Source: an uncultured Flavobacteriaceae bacterium
GTDB lineage: Bacteria > Bacteroidota > Bacteroidia > Flavobacteriales > Flavobacteriaceae
DNA length: 64,000 nucleotides
Assembly (NCBI GenBank): GCA_938084555.1
Contig: CALKFR010000008.1
Span: forward strand, 61,731 to 125,730
Direction of reading: 5' to 3'
Positions 37,259 to 45,933 of the stretch are shown in pieces (position 1 is the first letter of the stretch; the number at the start of each line of letters is the position of its first letter). The position numbers and the translations under genes are program-made. The notes beneath the pieces were generated by a model. That model was not told where the DNA came from. It saw only the letters and a list, made by a program, of their open reading frames with translations, and did not search any database.

Positions 37259-38239
37259 ATGAGATCAAAAAGGATATCAATAATAATTTTCATTGCAGTA
37301 ATATTTGTTGGTTTTTCAGTATCCAGCTGTAAAGATCAACAGTATAAACAGTCAAATCTTTTAGACAAAACAGCGATGAGTAGATCGCTTTTTTTTAAAT
37401 TGTCACTTGCCCAATGGTCATTACATAGATATGTAGAGGAAGATAAAAAATCGCCTTTTCATTTTGCTTCACAAGCAAAAGAAATGGGATTTGAAGGGTT
37501 AGAGTATGTTAGTCAACTTTATGAACATGAAATTAATAAACTAGGGTTTGATGTGGTTATAGATTCACTTAAAAGAATAAGTGAAAAAGAGTCCATACAA
37601 AATGTTTTGATTATGGTTGATGATGAAGGAGATCTTGCTGATCCAGATGAAAATAAAAGAAATCAGGCAGTAGAAAATCATAAAAAATGGGTTGATGCTG
37701 CTTCAAAATTAGGATGTCATTCAATTCGTGTAAATACTTTTGGAACAAATGATCCTCAAATTTGGAAAAGTACAGTTGTAGATGGGTTGAGAAAGTTATC
37801 TGAATATGCTGCAACAAAAAACATCAATATACTTTGTGAAAATCATGGATGGTTGTCTTCCAATCCAGTTGAACTAATGAAAGCGATTAATGAAGTAAAT
37901 ATGGAAAACTGTGGAACCCTCCCAGACTTTGGTAATTGGTGTGTAAGAAGAGCTGACGCAGATGAAAAATGGGGAGATTGTGCAGAGGTGTATCCAGATA
38001 AATATGAAGGAACAAAAATGATGATGCCTTCGGCAATGGCAGTGAGTGCTAAATCATATAATTTTGATGAGGAGGGTAATGAAACTACTATTGATTTTTT
38101 AAAAATGATGCAAATTGTCAAAGATGCTGGTTATACAGGATTTGTTGGAGTAGAATATGAAGGGGATGTATTAAATGAAAGCAAAGGAATTACAGCAACC
38201 AAAGACTTATTATTATCTGTAGCTGCTAAGCTTAAGTAA
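37259..38239 (+). CDS. Sugar phosphate isomerase/epimerase-like TIM-barrel lipoprotein
   Basis: The 326-residue protein has a lipoprotein signal (ISIIIFIAVIFVGFSVSSCK) and an AP-endonuclease-2-like TIM barrel: FKLSLAQWSLHRYVEEDKKS, LGCHSIRVNTFGTND, NILCENHGWLSSNP, GTLPDFGNWC and GFVGVEYEGD. The Glu, Asp and Glu metal ligands are visible; the usual histidine is less clear. Unlike the relative at 40687 it is predicted to be exported, so it may act on a sugar or a 3-keto intermediate in the periplasm. It is the first gene of a five-gene run with short gaps. Confidence 0.86.
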   Translation: MRSKRISIIIFIAVIFVGFSVSSCKDQQYKQSNLLDKTAMSRSLFFKLSLAQWSLHRYVEEDKKSPFHFASQAKEMGFEGLEYVSQLYEHEINKLGFDVVIDSLKRISEKESIQNVLIMVDDEGDLADPDENKRNQAVENHKKWVDAASKLGCHSIRVNTFGTNDPQIWKSTVVDGLRKLSEYAATKNINILCENHGWLSSNPVELMKAINEVNMENCGTLPDFGNWCVRRADADEKWGDCAEVYPDKYEGTKMMMPSAMAVSAKSYNFDEEGNETTIDFLKMMQIVKDAGYTGFVGVEYEGDVLNESKGITATKDLLLSVAAKLK

Positions 38240-38276
38240 TTATAATTTTGAATATAAATGATCTAACCTACATATT

Positions 38277-39506
38277 ATGAAAAAATCAATACAACTTCAA
38301 TTATCATTCATGATGTTTCTCGAATTTTTTATTTGGGGAGGCTGGTTTGTTACCATGGGTACTTTTTTAGGGAGTAATCTAGGGGCCTCTGGAGGAGAAA
38401 CAGCGATGGCTTATTCTACTCAGTCTTGGGGAGCTATTATTGCGCCTTTCATCATAGGACTGATTGCTGATCGTTTTTTTAATGCAGAGAAAATTTTAGG
38501 AGTACTTCATTTGCTTGGTGCTATACTCATGTATTTTATGTCTCAGGCTACAGAATTTTCTGTTTTTTACCCTTATGTATTGGGGTATATGATTGCATAT
38601 ATGCCAACATTAGCATTGGTGAATTCGGTTTCTTTTAACCAAATGTCTGATCCTGCAAAACAATTTCCTTTAGTAAGAGTTTGGGGTACAATAGGATGGA
38701 TATTAGCTGGATTAGCTATTAGTTTTTTATTTAAATGGGATTCTATTGAAAATATTAGCCTAGGGATGTTATCAAATACATTTATTATGGTTGCTATCGC
38801 TTCTCTTGTTTTGGGAGTTTTTAGTTTTACTTTACCAAAAACACCTCCTTCAGTAACCAAGGGTGAAAATGTTTCCATAAAAGATATTTTGGGATTAGAT
38901 GCACTAAAATTATTAAATGATAGAAACTTTTTAGTGTTTTTTATCTCTTCGGTTTTAATTTGTATTCCATTGGCATTTTATTATCAAAACATCAGTCCTT
39001 TTTTAACGGAATACCAGGTTGAAAATTCTACGGCATGGGCTTCTTTAGGTCAAATATCAGAAGTAGCCTTTATGTTGCTATTACCTTTTTTCTTCAAAAG
39101 GTTTGGTTTTAAACAAACAATTCTTTTTGGAATGTTAGCTTGGGTAATCAGATATCTTCTTTTTTCTTTTGCTGATAATGGCGATTTATTTTTTATGATT
39201 ATTACTGGAATAGCTTTACATGGGATTTGTTATGATTTCTTTTTTGTGTCTGGTCAAATTTATACAGACTCCAAAGCTGGAGATAAAGTTAAAAGTGCTG
39301 CACAGGGTTTAATAACATTAGCAACTTATGGTGTTGGAATGTTGGTTGGTTTCTGGGTTGCAGGAAAAATTGTAGACAAGAATTTACTAGCAGGAGGCTC
39401 TCACAATTGGCAAGACATATGGATGTTTCCAGCAGTATTTGCTGTTGGAGTAATGATAATTTTTGCACTATTGTTTAAGAATGAAAAAGTAGAATATAAA
39501 TCATAA
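38277..39506 (+). CDS. MFS transporter, nucleoside/H+ symporter (NupG) family
   Basis: The 409-residue protein has about twelve hydrophobic helices and starts with LQLSFMMFLEFFIWGGWFVT, typical of the NupG-like branch. The middle loop (about residues 195-210) is charged. In other Bacteroidota these transporters occur in sugar-oxidation clusters with Gfo/Idh/MocA and TIM-barrel genes, so a sugar derivative rather than a nucleoside is the probable substrate here. It lies 7 bases before the oxidoreductase gene. Confidence 0.88.
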   Translation: MKKSIQLQLSFMMFLEFFIWGGWFVTMGTFLGSNLGASGGETAMAYSTQSWGAIIAPFIIGLIADRFFNAEKILGVLHLLGAILMYFMSQATEFSVFYPYVLGYMIAYMPTLALVNSVSFNQMSDPAKQFPLVRVWGTIGWILAGLAISFLFKWDSIENISLGMLSNTFIMVAIASLVLGVFSFTLPKTPPSVTKGENVSIKDILGLDALKLLNDRNFLVFFISSVLICIPLAFYYQNISPFLTEYQVENSTAWASLGQISEVAFMLLLPFFFKRFGFKQTILFGMLAWVIRYLLFSFADNGDLFFMIITGIALHGICYDFFFVSGQIYTDSKAGDKVKSAAQGLITLATYGVGMLVGFWVAGKIVDKNLLAGGSHNWQDIWMFPAVFAVGVMIIFALLFKNEKVEYKS

Positions 39507-39512
39507 AAAGTA

Positions 39513-40667
39513 ATGAGTAGTTCTAAATTAAGATTAGGTATTCTTGGTGGTGGTGGTAATTCATTGATTGGAGTTTTACACAGAATAGCTTCCTCAATGT
39601 TTGATAGATATCAAATTGTTGGTGGTGTTTTTAACCCTAATTGGGACGATAATATTGAATTTGCAACAAGTATAGGGTTGCCAACGAATAGAATTTATAA
39701 AGATTTTAATACCTTAATAGAAGAAGAGCTTCAATTGCCTGCAACGCAAAGAATGCAAGTGGTTTCAATACTAACCCCAAATTTCTTGCACTTTCCGATG
39801 GCAAAAAAACTTTTGGAAAATGGGTTTCATATAATTTGTGAAAAACCATTAACAACTACTTACCAAGAAGCAAAAGAACTTTATACTATTCTTCAGGAAA
39901 AGAAAACAGTTTTTGCTGTTACTTATACATATACCGGTTACCCAATGGTTCGTCAAATGCGAGAAATGATATTAGGTGGAGCTATTGGGAAGGTTCAAAA
40001 AATTGATGCCCAATATTATCAAGGTTGGATCAATCCCATAATACATGATGTGGAAAAACGAAAAACAACTTGGAGATTAAATCCTAAAAAATCAGGAATA
40101 AGTTGTTGTATTGGAGATATTGGAACTCATGCATTTGATATGTTAGAGTATGTCTCAGGAGTTAAAATTGAAAAAATATTAGCTGACTTAAACCATGTTT
40201 ATGATGACAATCAAATGGATGTAGATGGTACTATTCTATTGAGATGCTCAAAAAATGTTAAAGGAGTTATTTGTGCAAGTCAGATTGCTACAGGTGAGGA
40301 GAATAGTTTCGTAGTAAAGGTATACGGCGATAAGGCAGGGCTTAAATGGGAGCAAGAAAATCCGAATTACTTATATTTAATGGAAGAAGGTAAGCCGTTA
40401 CAAGTATTAAAACCTGGACATGAATATAATAGTAAACTATCTTTAGATGGAACAAAATTACCTCCTGGACATCCAGAAGGAATTTTTGACGCTATGGGTA
40501 ATATCTATAAAGGTGTTGCAAGAGCAATTTGTAATGAGCCCTTCAATGAAGGTGAGTTTCCTACTATTACCGATGGTGTGAGAGGGATGAGTTTTATAGA
40601 AACAGCCATTTTATCTCATAAAAAAGGAAATGTTTGGGAGGCTGTAGAACAGGACTATAAATTATAA
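39513..40667 (+). CDS. Gfo/Idh/MocA-family NAD(P)-dependent oxidoreductase
   Basis: The 384-residue protein has an N-terminal Rossmann fold (LRLGILGGGGNSLIGVLHRI), the catalytic-lysine motif HIICEKPLTTTYQEAKE, and the C-terminal alpha/beta domain with CCIGDIGTHAFDMLEYVSG, whose histidine is part of the active site. It has no signal peptide, so it is cytoplasmic. In this setting it could reduce or oxidise a keto sugar; the direction and substrate are not visible. It starts 7 bases after the transporter gene. Confidence 0.92.
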   Translation: MSSSKLRLGILGGGGNSLIGVLHRIASSMFDRYQIVGGVFNPNWDDNIEFATSIGLPTNRIYKDFNTLIEEELQLPATQRMQVVSILTPNFLHFPMAKKLLENGFHIICEKPLTTTYQEAKELYTILQEKKTVFAVTYTYTGYPMVRQMREMILGGAIGKVQKIDAQYYQGWINPIIHDVEKRKTTWRLNPKKSGISCCIGDIGTHAFDMLEYVSGVKIEKILADLNHVYDDNQMDVDGTILLRCSKNVKGVICASQIATGEENSFVVKVYGDKAGLKWEQENPNYLYLMEEGKPLQVLKPGHEYNSKLSLDGTKLPPGHPEGIFDAMGNIYKGVARAICNEPFNEGEFPTITDGVRGMSFIETAILSHKKGNVWEAVEQDYKL

Positions 40668-40686
40668 TTTTTAATTAGTTAAAAAA

Positions 40687-41745
40687 ATGAAAACAATCAA
40701 AGGGCCTGCTGTTTTTCTAGCTCAATTTATGGATGATAAAGCACCTTTTAATTCTCTTGAAGGTTTGTGCAAATGGGCAAGTAGTCTTGGCTATATAGGA
40801 ATTCAAATACCTACATTAGATAAAAGTATTATTGATTTAGACATTGCTGCTGAGAGTCAAACCTATTGTGATGAGTTTAAAGGAAAAATAAATTCCTTTG
40901 GATTAGAAATCACAGAATTATCAACTCATATTCAAGGGCAACTAGTTGCAGTTCATACATCACATGATATAATGTTTGATGTTTTTGCTCCAAAAGCATT
41001 ACAAGGAAAACCAAAACAAAGAACTTTATGGGCTATAGATCAAATGAAAAAAGCTGCTGTTGTAAGCAAGCGTTTGGGTTTAACAGCACACGCTACTTTT
41101 TCAGGGTCTTTATTATGGCCTATGGTTCATCCTTGGCCACAGCAACCTAAAGGACTTGTGGAGACAGGATTTAAAGAATTGGCAAATAGATGGTTGCCTA
41201 TTTTAAATACATTTGATGAGAATGGTGTGGATGTTTGTTATGAAGTACACCCCGTTGAAGATATTCATGATGGAGATACTTTTGAAAGATTTTTGGAAGC
41301 AACAGGGAATCACAAAAGAGTAAATATTTTATATGACCCATCACATTTTGTGTTACAGCAATTAGATTATTTAAAATATATAGATCACTATCATCAATTT
41401 ATTAAAGCTTTTCATGTAAAAGACGCCGAATTTAATTCTAGTGGTAAAAAAGGAACTTTTGGAGGATATAATGACTGGAAAGACAGAGCAGGAAGATATC
41501 GTTCTCCTGGAGATGGTCAAGTAGATTTTAAACAAGTTTTTTCAAAATTAACAGAATACGGTTGTGATGTTTGGGCAGTTTTAGAATGGGAGTGTGTTAT
41601 AAAAAGTCCTCAACAAGGTGCTAGAGAGGGAGTTGATTTTATAAAAAATCATATTATTGAAACAACTTCAAAAAGATTTGATGATTTCGCAGGTAATGTA
41701 AAAGACAATGATCACAATCAATTAAAAAAGATATTAGGAATTTAA
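40687..41745 (+). CDS. Sugar phosphate isomerase/epimerase-like TIM-barrel protein
   Basis: The 352-residue cytoplasmic protein is an AP-endonuclease-2-like TIM barrel with all four metal-site segments: CYEVHPVEDIHDG, ILYDPSHFVLQQLD, KAFHVKDAEF and WAVLEWECV. FGGYNDWKDRAGRYRSPGDG is a landmark I associate with a subgroup found beside Gfo/Idh/MocA genes. It probably epimerises or isomerises a keto sugar. It is 19 bases after the oxidoreductase and 10 bases before the DUF1080 gene. Confidence 0.88.
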   Translation: MKTIKGPAVFLAQFMDDKAPFNSLEGLCKWASSLGYIGIQIPTLDKSIIDLDIAAESQTYCDEFKGKINSFGLEITELSTHIQGQLVAVHTSHDIMFDVFAPKALQGKPKQRTLWAIDQMKKAAVVSKRLGLTAHATFSGSLLWPMVHPWPQQPKGLVETGFKELANRWLPILNTFDENGVDVCYEVHPVEDIHDGDTFERFLEATGNHKRVNILYDPSHFVLQQLDYLKYIDHYHQFIKAFHVKDAEFNSSGKKGTFGGYNDWKDRAGRYRSPGDGQVDFKQVFSKLTEYGCDVWAVLEWECVIKSPQQGAREGVDFIKNHIIETTSKRFDDFAGNVKDNDHNQLKKILGI

Positions 41746-41755
41746 ATCAATAATT

Positions 41756-42499
41756 ATGGTAAGAGTAACTTTATTTCTGTGTTTTTGCTTTATGGTAGCA
41801 TGTAATACAGCAGAGAAAAAACAAAATGAAACCAAAACAAATCAGCAAGTTGTTTCATCAGATGAATTAAAAAGCAATAATAATTGGATAATTTTGTTTG
41901 ATGGGAGTTCATTAGAAAATTGGAGAGGATATTTGTCTGAAGACATCTATCCAGAATGGACAATTCAAGATGATGCTATGGTATTTACTCCAGGTAAGGT
42001 TGGCGGTAAAAATATCATCACTAAAGAAAAATACACGAATTTTATTTTGTCATTGGAATGGAAAATATCGGAGGCAGGTAATAGTGGTATTTTTTGGGGG
42101 GTATATGAGGATGAAAAATTTTCAGAAGCTTATATGACTGGTCCAGAAATTCAAGTTTTAGACAATGAAAAACACCCAGATTCATTTGTAGGTAATGGTA
42201 TCCACAAAGCAGGGTCTTTATATGACTTAATTGGATATCCAGCAGAAGATATATATCCAGCAGGAGAATGGAATCAGTGTGTTTTAGAGGTAAATCAAAC
42301 AGCTAATATTGCTCATGTAACCATGAATGAAAAAACTACAATATCTTTCCCGCTTCATGGAGTTGAATGGAAAAAAATGGTAGATAATTCTAAATTTAAA
42401 GATTGGGAAGGTTTTGGTAAGTATAGTACTGGACATATAGGTTTACAAGACCATAGTGATCAAGTTTCCTATAGAAACATTAAGATTAAGAAGCTTTAA
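41756..42499 (+). CDS. DUF1080 (3-keto-disaccharide hydrolase-like) lipoprotein
   Basis: The 247-residue protein has a lipoprotein signal (VTLFLCFCFMVACNTAEK) and a DUF1080 sandwich: NNWIILFDGSSLENWRGY, FILSLEWKISEAGNSGIFWG, GPEIQVLDNEKHPDS and HIGLQDHSDQVSYRNIKI. It is the second DUF1080 gene of the region and is not very similar to the one at 32882, so the two may act on different 3-keto linkages. It ends the rightward run; no strong terminator follows. Confidence 0.9.
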   Translation: MVRVTLFLCFCFMVACNTAEKKQNETKTNQQVVSSDELKSNNNWIILFDGSSLENWRGYLSEDIYPEWTIQDDAMVFTPGKVGGKNIITKEKYTNFILSLEWKISEAGNSGIFWGVYEDEKFSEAYMTGPEIQVLDNEKHPDSFVGNGIHKAGSLYDLIGYPAEDIYPAGEWNQCVLEVNQTANIAHVTMNEKTTISFPLHGVEWKKMVDNSKFKDWEGFGKYSTGHIGLQDHSDQVSYRNIKIKKL

Positions 42500-42652
42500 A
42501 TTAGAATTTTTTTAAAAATTAAAAAAAAATATAATTTTATTGGATTATTTTTTTCAATCGAAATGATTTTCAAAAAAATAAATGTTTCATAAAAATCTGA
42601 CTTTTAGTGTATTAAACAGTTTTTTACGGAAAGATTAAAAATTAAAACAATA

Positions 42653-42666
42653 CGAAAACGTTTTCG
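42653..42666. promoter_or_regulatory. LacI-family operator upstream of susC
   Basis: CGAAAACGTTTTCG is a perfect 14-base palindrome with the central CG typical of LacI/GalR-family operators. It lies 160 bases before the susC start and upstream of the promoter-like boxes, which fits either repression or activation from a distance. No LacI-type gene is in the window, so the regulator is encoded elsewhere. Confidence 0.65.
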
Positions 42667-42691
42667 ATTATTTTATTACATAATTCTTTTT

Positions 42692-42770
42692 TTAAGTTCA
42701 AAAAAATGTTAATTTGCTAATCTTATTAATACTTTTTTAAAATTAAGTTAAAAAAGCGTTAATTTGTAAA
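42692..42770 (+). repeat. Two near-identical promoter-like segments in tandem
   Basis: Segments at 42692-42720 and 42743-42770 share TTAAGTT, an A-run and GTTAATTTG with few differences, offset by about 51 bases. Each could be a -7 region, giving two start sites, or they could be a duplicated regulator site. Confidence 0.5.
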
Positions 42771-42825
42771 AAAACTCTAAAAATTAAAACAAAAACAAAT
42801 CATTATTAATTAAAATTAAACTTTT

Positions 42826-45800
42826 ATGAAAAATAGTTTACTTAAGAAGCCTTTATTGATTCTTATACTACTTATAGGTAGTATTTCTTATGGACAATCA
42901 GTGAAAGGAGTTGTTACTGATGCTGATGGGGGTCTGCCAGGTGTTAGTGTTACCGTTCAAGGTACAACAACAGGAGTACAGACAGATTTTGATGGAAACT
43001 ACTCAATTAAAGCTAGTCAAGGCGATGTGTTAGTTTACAGCTATCTCGGCTACAAAACAGAGCTAAGAACTGTAGGTTCTGAAACAGTAATTAATGTTAC
43101 AATGACCGAAGACTCAACTCAGTTAGAAGAGATTGTAGTTATTGGTTATGGTACAACATCTGTTAAGGATGCAACAGGATCTGTTTCTTCAGTTCGAGCA
43201 GAAGACTTTAACAAAGGAGTTATTGCTTCACCAGAACAGTTAATTCAAGGTAAAACTGCAGGGGTTCAAATCTCAAGTACAAGTGGTGCACCTGGAGCTG
43301 GAGTAAATATCCGTATTAGAGGAACAAATTCTGTTCGTTCTAATAACAATCCTTTATTTGTAGTTGATGGTATTCCTTTATCAGGGCAAGAAACAACTTC
43401 AGGTGGGAATGTTATTGGTTTAGGATCTAATCCTGCTAAAAACCCACTTAGCTTTTTAAATCCAAATGATATCGAAAGCATAAGTGTCTTAAAAGATGCT
43501 TCAGCAACAGCCATATATGGAACAAGAGGAGCAAATGGTGTAGTAATTGTTACTACTAAATCTGGAAGATCAAAGAAAGGAGAGTTTAACTATCAGGCAA
43601 ACATAAGTTCATCTGAGGCTAGAGAAACTTATAACCTATTAAACCGTGATCAGTTTCTTGCAGCAAGATTAGCTGTAGGTTTAACAAATGATGCTGTGAG
43701 TAATGCAGGTTCTTCTACAGATTGGCAAGATGTTATTTTTAGAAGGTCTACTTCTCACAATCAAAACTTAAGTTATTCAAAATCTCACGATAGTGGTTCT
43801 TATATTGCTACCTTAGGTTTTGGGAATCAATATGGTATTGTAGAAAATTCAAATCTAGAAAGACTTACGGCAAGATTAAATCTTACTCAACGTTTCTTAG
43901 ATGATAAGTTAAAATTAACGTTTAACGGTTCTATGTCAAGAATTAATGATAATCTAGCTCCAACAGGAGGAACCGCAGGTTACAGGGGAGATATATTAGG
44001 AGCTGCTTTTTCTGCAAATCCAACTTGGCCGAATGACCCTAGTTATGATACGGGAACTTTGGTAAACCCTGCTAACTTATTAGCGTATACTAGAGGAACA
44101 ACAAACACAAATAGATATTTAGCTAATGTTTCTCTTGAGTATGATTTAACTTCTAATTTAAAAGCAAAAGTATCTCTTGGTGTAGATAAATCAGATTCTG
44201 ATAATATTTCAGTTAGTTCCGGAGAAGTTGTAGGTTTAGCAGATGGTATTGCAGGAAATGGTAGAGGTGCTTACAACAGGTTAGAAATACAAAATGATCT
44301 ATTAGAAGCTACTCTTGCTTATAGTAAAGAGTATAAAAACTCTAAATTAGACATATTAGGAGGGTTCTCTTATCAAAACTTTAAAAATAAAGGTTTATTC
44401 TCTGGAGGTTGGGGTTTTTCAACTACAGATTTAGATCTTATGGGTTCTACATTACAGGGTATCGTTACAGGTTTAGCTGATGAACTTCCTGGAAATTATC
44501 AACAATTTGGATACGCAACAAACCTTGATGGAGTTTTTGTTAGAGGATTTGAAGGAAATGATTTTACAATCGATACGGGCTTAACTCCTGAGACATCAAT
44601 CTACGGTGTAAGAGCTTTAGCAGTAGATTCTAACGACTATAATATTGAATTACAATCTTTCTTTGGAAGAGTAAATTATTCAATAGCAGATAAGTACTTA
44701 TTTACAGCTACGTTAAGAGCTGATGGTTCTTCTGCATTTCCAGAAGCAAATAGATATGGGTATTTCCCTTCAGGAGCTTTTGCATGGAAGCTTAACGAGG
44801 AAGATTTCATGAGTGACAGTAATATGTCTACACTTAAATTACGTTTAAGTGCTGGTTTAACAGGTAATCAAGAAGGTGTTGGATATGGTAATTACATTAA
44901 CAGATCTCGCTGGAATGGATTAAATCCTGGGAATGATGGTTTTATAGACATTAACAATGGTAATTCATTAGTTTCTTTTGGAGGTCCAGAACTTAAATGG
45001 GAATCAACATTACAATATGCAACAGGGTTAGATTTTGGTTTTAATAATGACAGACTATCAGGAAGTATAGATGTATATAGAAAGGAAACAATAGATTTAA
45101 TATTTAATGTACCACAAGCTCAACCGGCTGTTACTTTTCTTAAATTTGAAAATCTACCAGATTCTAAAATTGTGAACCAAGGGGTTGAATTTTCTTTGGG
45201 CTATGATTTAGTAGAATCAGATGATTTTAACTGGTCTGCAAGCTTTAACGTTGCTTACAATGACAACATGGTTGAATCTTTATTGGGTCAATATGACTTT
45301 GCTGATGTAAACGGACCAGGTTTAACGGGTGCTTTTGCAATGAGGTTACAAGAAGGACAGCCAATGTTCTCATACTATCTATTAGAGTTTGAAGGATACG
45401 ATGCAGCTGGTCAGCCAATTTTAAGTGATGAAAAAAGTTTTGTAGGGAAAAGTGCTTTACCTAATTTAACGGGTGGTTTATCTACAAATTTAAACTATAA
45501 GCAATTTTCATTATCTGCTTACTTCAATGGGCAGTTTGGTCACTACATCTACAATAACACAGCAAATGCATTCTTCACAGCAGGAGCATTTGGAACTACA
45601 AGAAATGTTCTTCCAGAAACTTTAACAAGTGGAGAAGATATTGGAGCTTCTGCACCAGCCTCTACTAGGTTTTTAGAAAAGGGAGATTTTGTAAGACTAC
45701 AAAATTTAACTTTAGCATATGATATGCCACTATCTGGAGAAGGAGTATTCAAATCTATGGTATTCTCTCTTACAGGTCAAAACTTATGGTTATCCTCTGA

Positions 45801-45924
45801 TTATTCAGGATTAGATCCAGAAGTAAATTCTGCTACAGGAGGAGCTTTACCTTCTATAGGAATGGATTATGGAGCTTATCCAAATCCAACAACCATTACT
45901 TTTGGAATTAACGCAAAATTTTAA
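42826..45924 (+). CDS. SusC/RagA-family TonB-dependent outer-membrane transporter
   Basis: The 1032-residue protein has a signal peptide (LLKKPLLILILLIGSISYGQ), a carboxypeptidase-like N-terminal extension (about 25-100), the TonB box region LEEIVVIGYGTTSVKDATGS, a plug domain (VDGIPLSGQE; YGTRGANGVVIVTTKSG) and a 22-strand barrel region ending in a C-terminal Phe (TFGINAKF). It imports oligosaccharides with its SusD partner. The sequence around PEQLIQGKTAGVQISSTSGA resembles the SusC proteins I associate with alpha-glucan loci of marine flavobacteria; this fits the nearby GH13 genes but is not proof. Confidence 0.95.
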   Translation: MKNSLLKKPLLILILLIGSISYGQSVKGVVTDADGGLPGVSVTVQGTTTGVQTDFDGNYSIKASQGDVLVYSYLGYKTELRTVGSETVINVTMTEDSTQLEEIVVIGYGTTSVKDATGSVSSVRAEDFNKGVIASPEQLIQGKTAGVQISSTSGAPGAGVNIRIRGTNSVRSNNNPLFVVDGIPLSGQETTSGGNVIGLGSNPAKNPLSFLNPNDIESISVLKDASATAIYGTRGANGVVIVTTKSGRSKKGEFNYQANISSSEARETYNLLNRDQFLAARLAVGLTNDAVSNAGSSTDWQDVIFRRSTSHNQNLSYSKSHDSGSYIATLGFGNQYGIVENSNLERLTARLNLTQRFLDDKLKLTFNGSMSRINDNLAPTGGTAGYRGDILGAAFSANPTWPNDPSYDTGTLVNPANLLAYTRGTTNTNRYLANVSLEYDLTSNLKAKVSLGVDKSDSDNISVSSGEVVGLADGIAGNGRGAYNRLEIQNDLLEATLAYSKEYKNSKLDILGGFSYQNFKNKGLFSGGWGFSTTDLDLMGSTLQGIVTGLADELPGNYQQFGYATNLDGVFVRGFEGNDFTIDTGLTPETSIYGVRALAVDSNDYNIELQSFFGRVNYSIADKYLFTATLRADGSSAFPEANRYGYFPSGAFAWKLNEEDFMSDSNMSTLKLRLSAGLTGNQEGVGYGNYINRSRWNGLNPGNDGFIDINNGNSLVSFGGPELKWESTLQYATGLDFGFNNDRLSGSIDVYRKETIDLIFNVPQAQPAVTFLKFENLPDSKIVNQGVEFSLGYDLVESDDFNWSASFNVAYNDNMVESLLGQYDFADVNGPGLTGAFAMRLQEGQPMFSYYLLEFEGYDAAGQPILSDEKSFVGKSALPNLTGGLSTNLNYKQFSLSAYFNGQFGHYIYNNTANAFFTAGAFGTTRNVLPETLTSGEDIGASAPASTRFLEKGDFVRLQNLTLAYDMPLSGEGVFKSMVFSLTGQNLWLSSDYSGLDPEVNSATGGALPSIGMDYGAYPNPTTITFGINAKF

Positions 45925-45933
45925 AAAACACAA

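Larger units (their letters stand above)
42500..42825 (+). promoter_or_regulatory. Control region upstream of susC
   Basis: A 326-base stretch without a gene and unusually AT-rich. It holds a perfect LacI-type palindrome (42653-42666) and two near-identical promoter-like segments (within 42692-42770), described separately. Each segment contains TTAATTTG, 7 of 8 to TAnnTTTG. The first 150 bases contain only poly-A and poly-T runs and no clear terminator for the upstream DUF1080 gene. Confidence 0.6.

Noticed and set aside
42500..42650. Small RNA or terminator in the gap after the DUF1080 gene
   Set aside because: Only A-runs and T-runs with weak pairing are visible; there is no GC stem or conserved structure.
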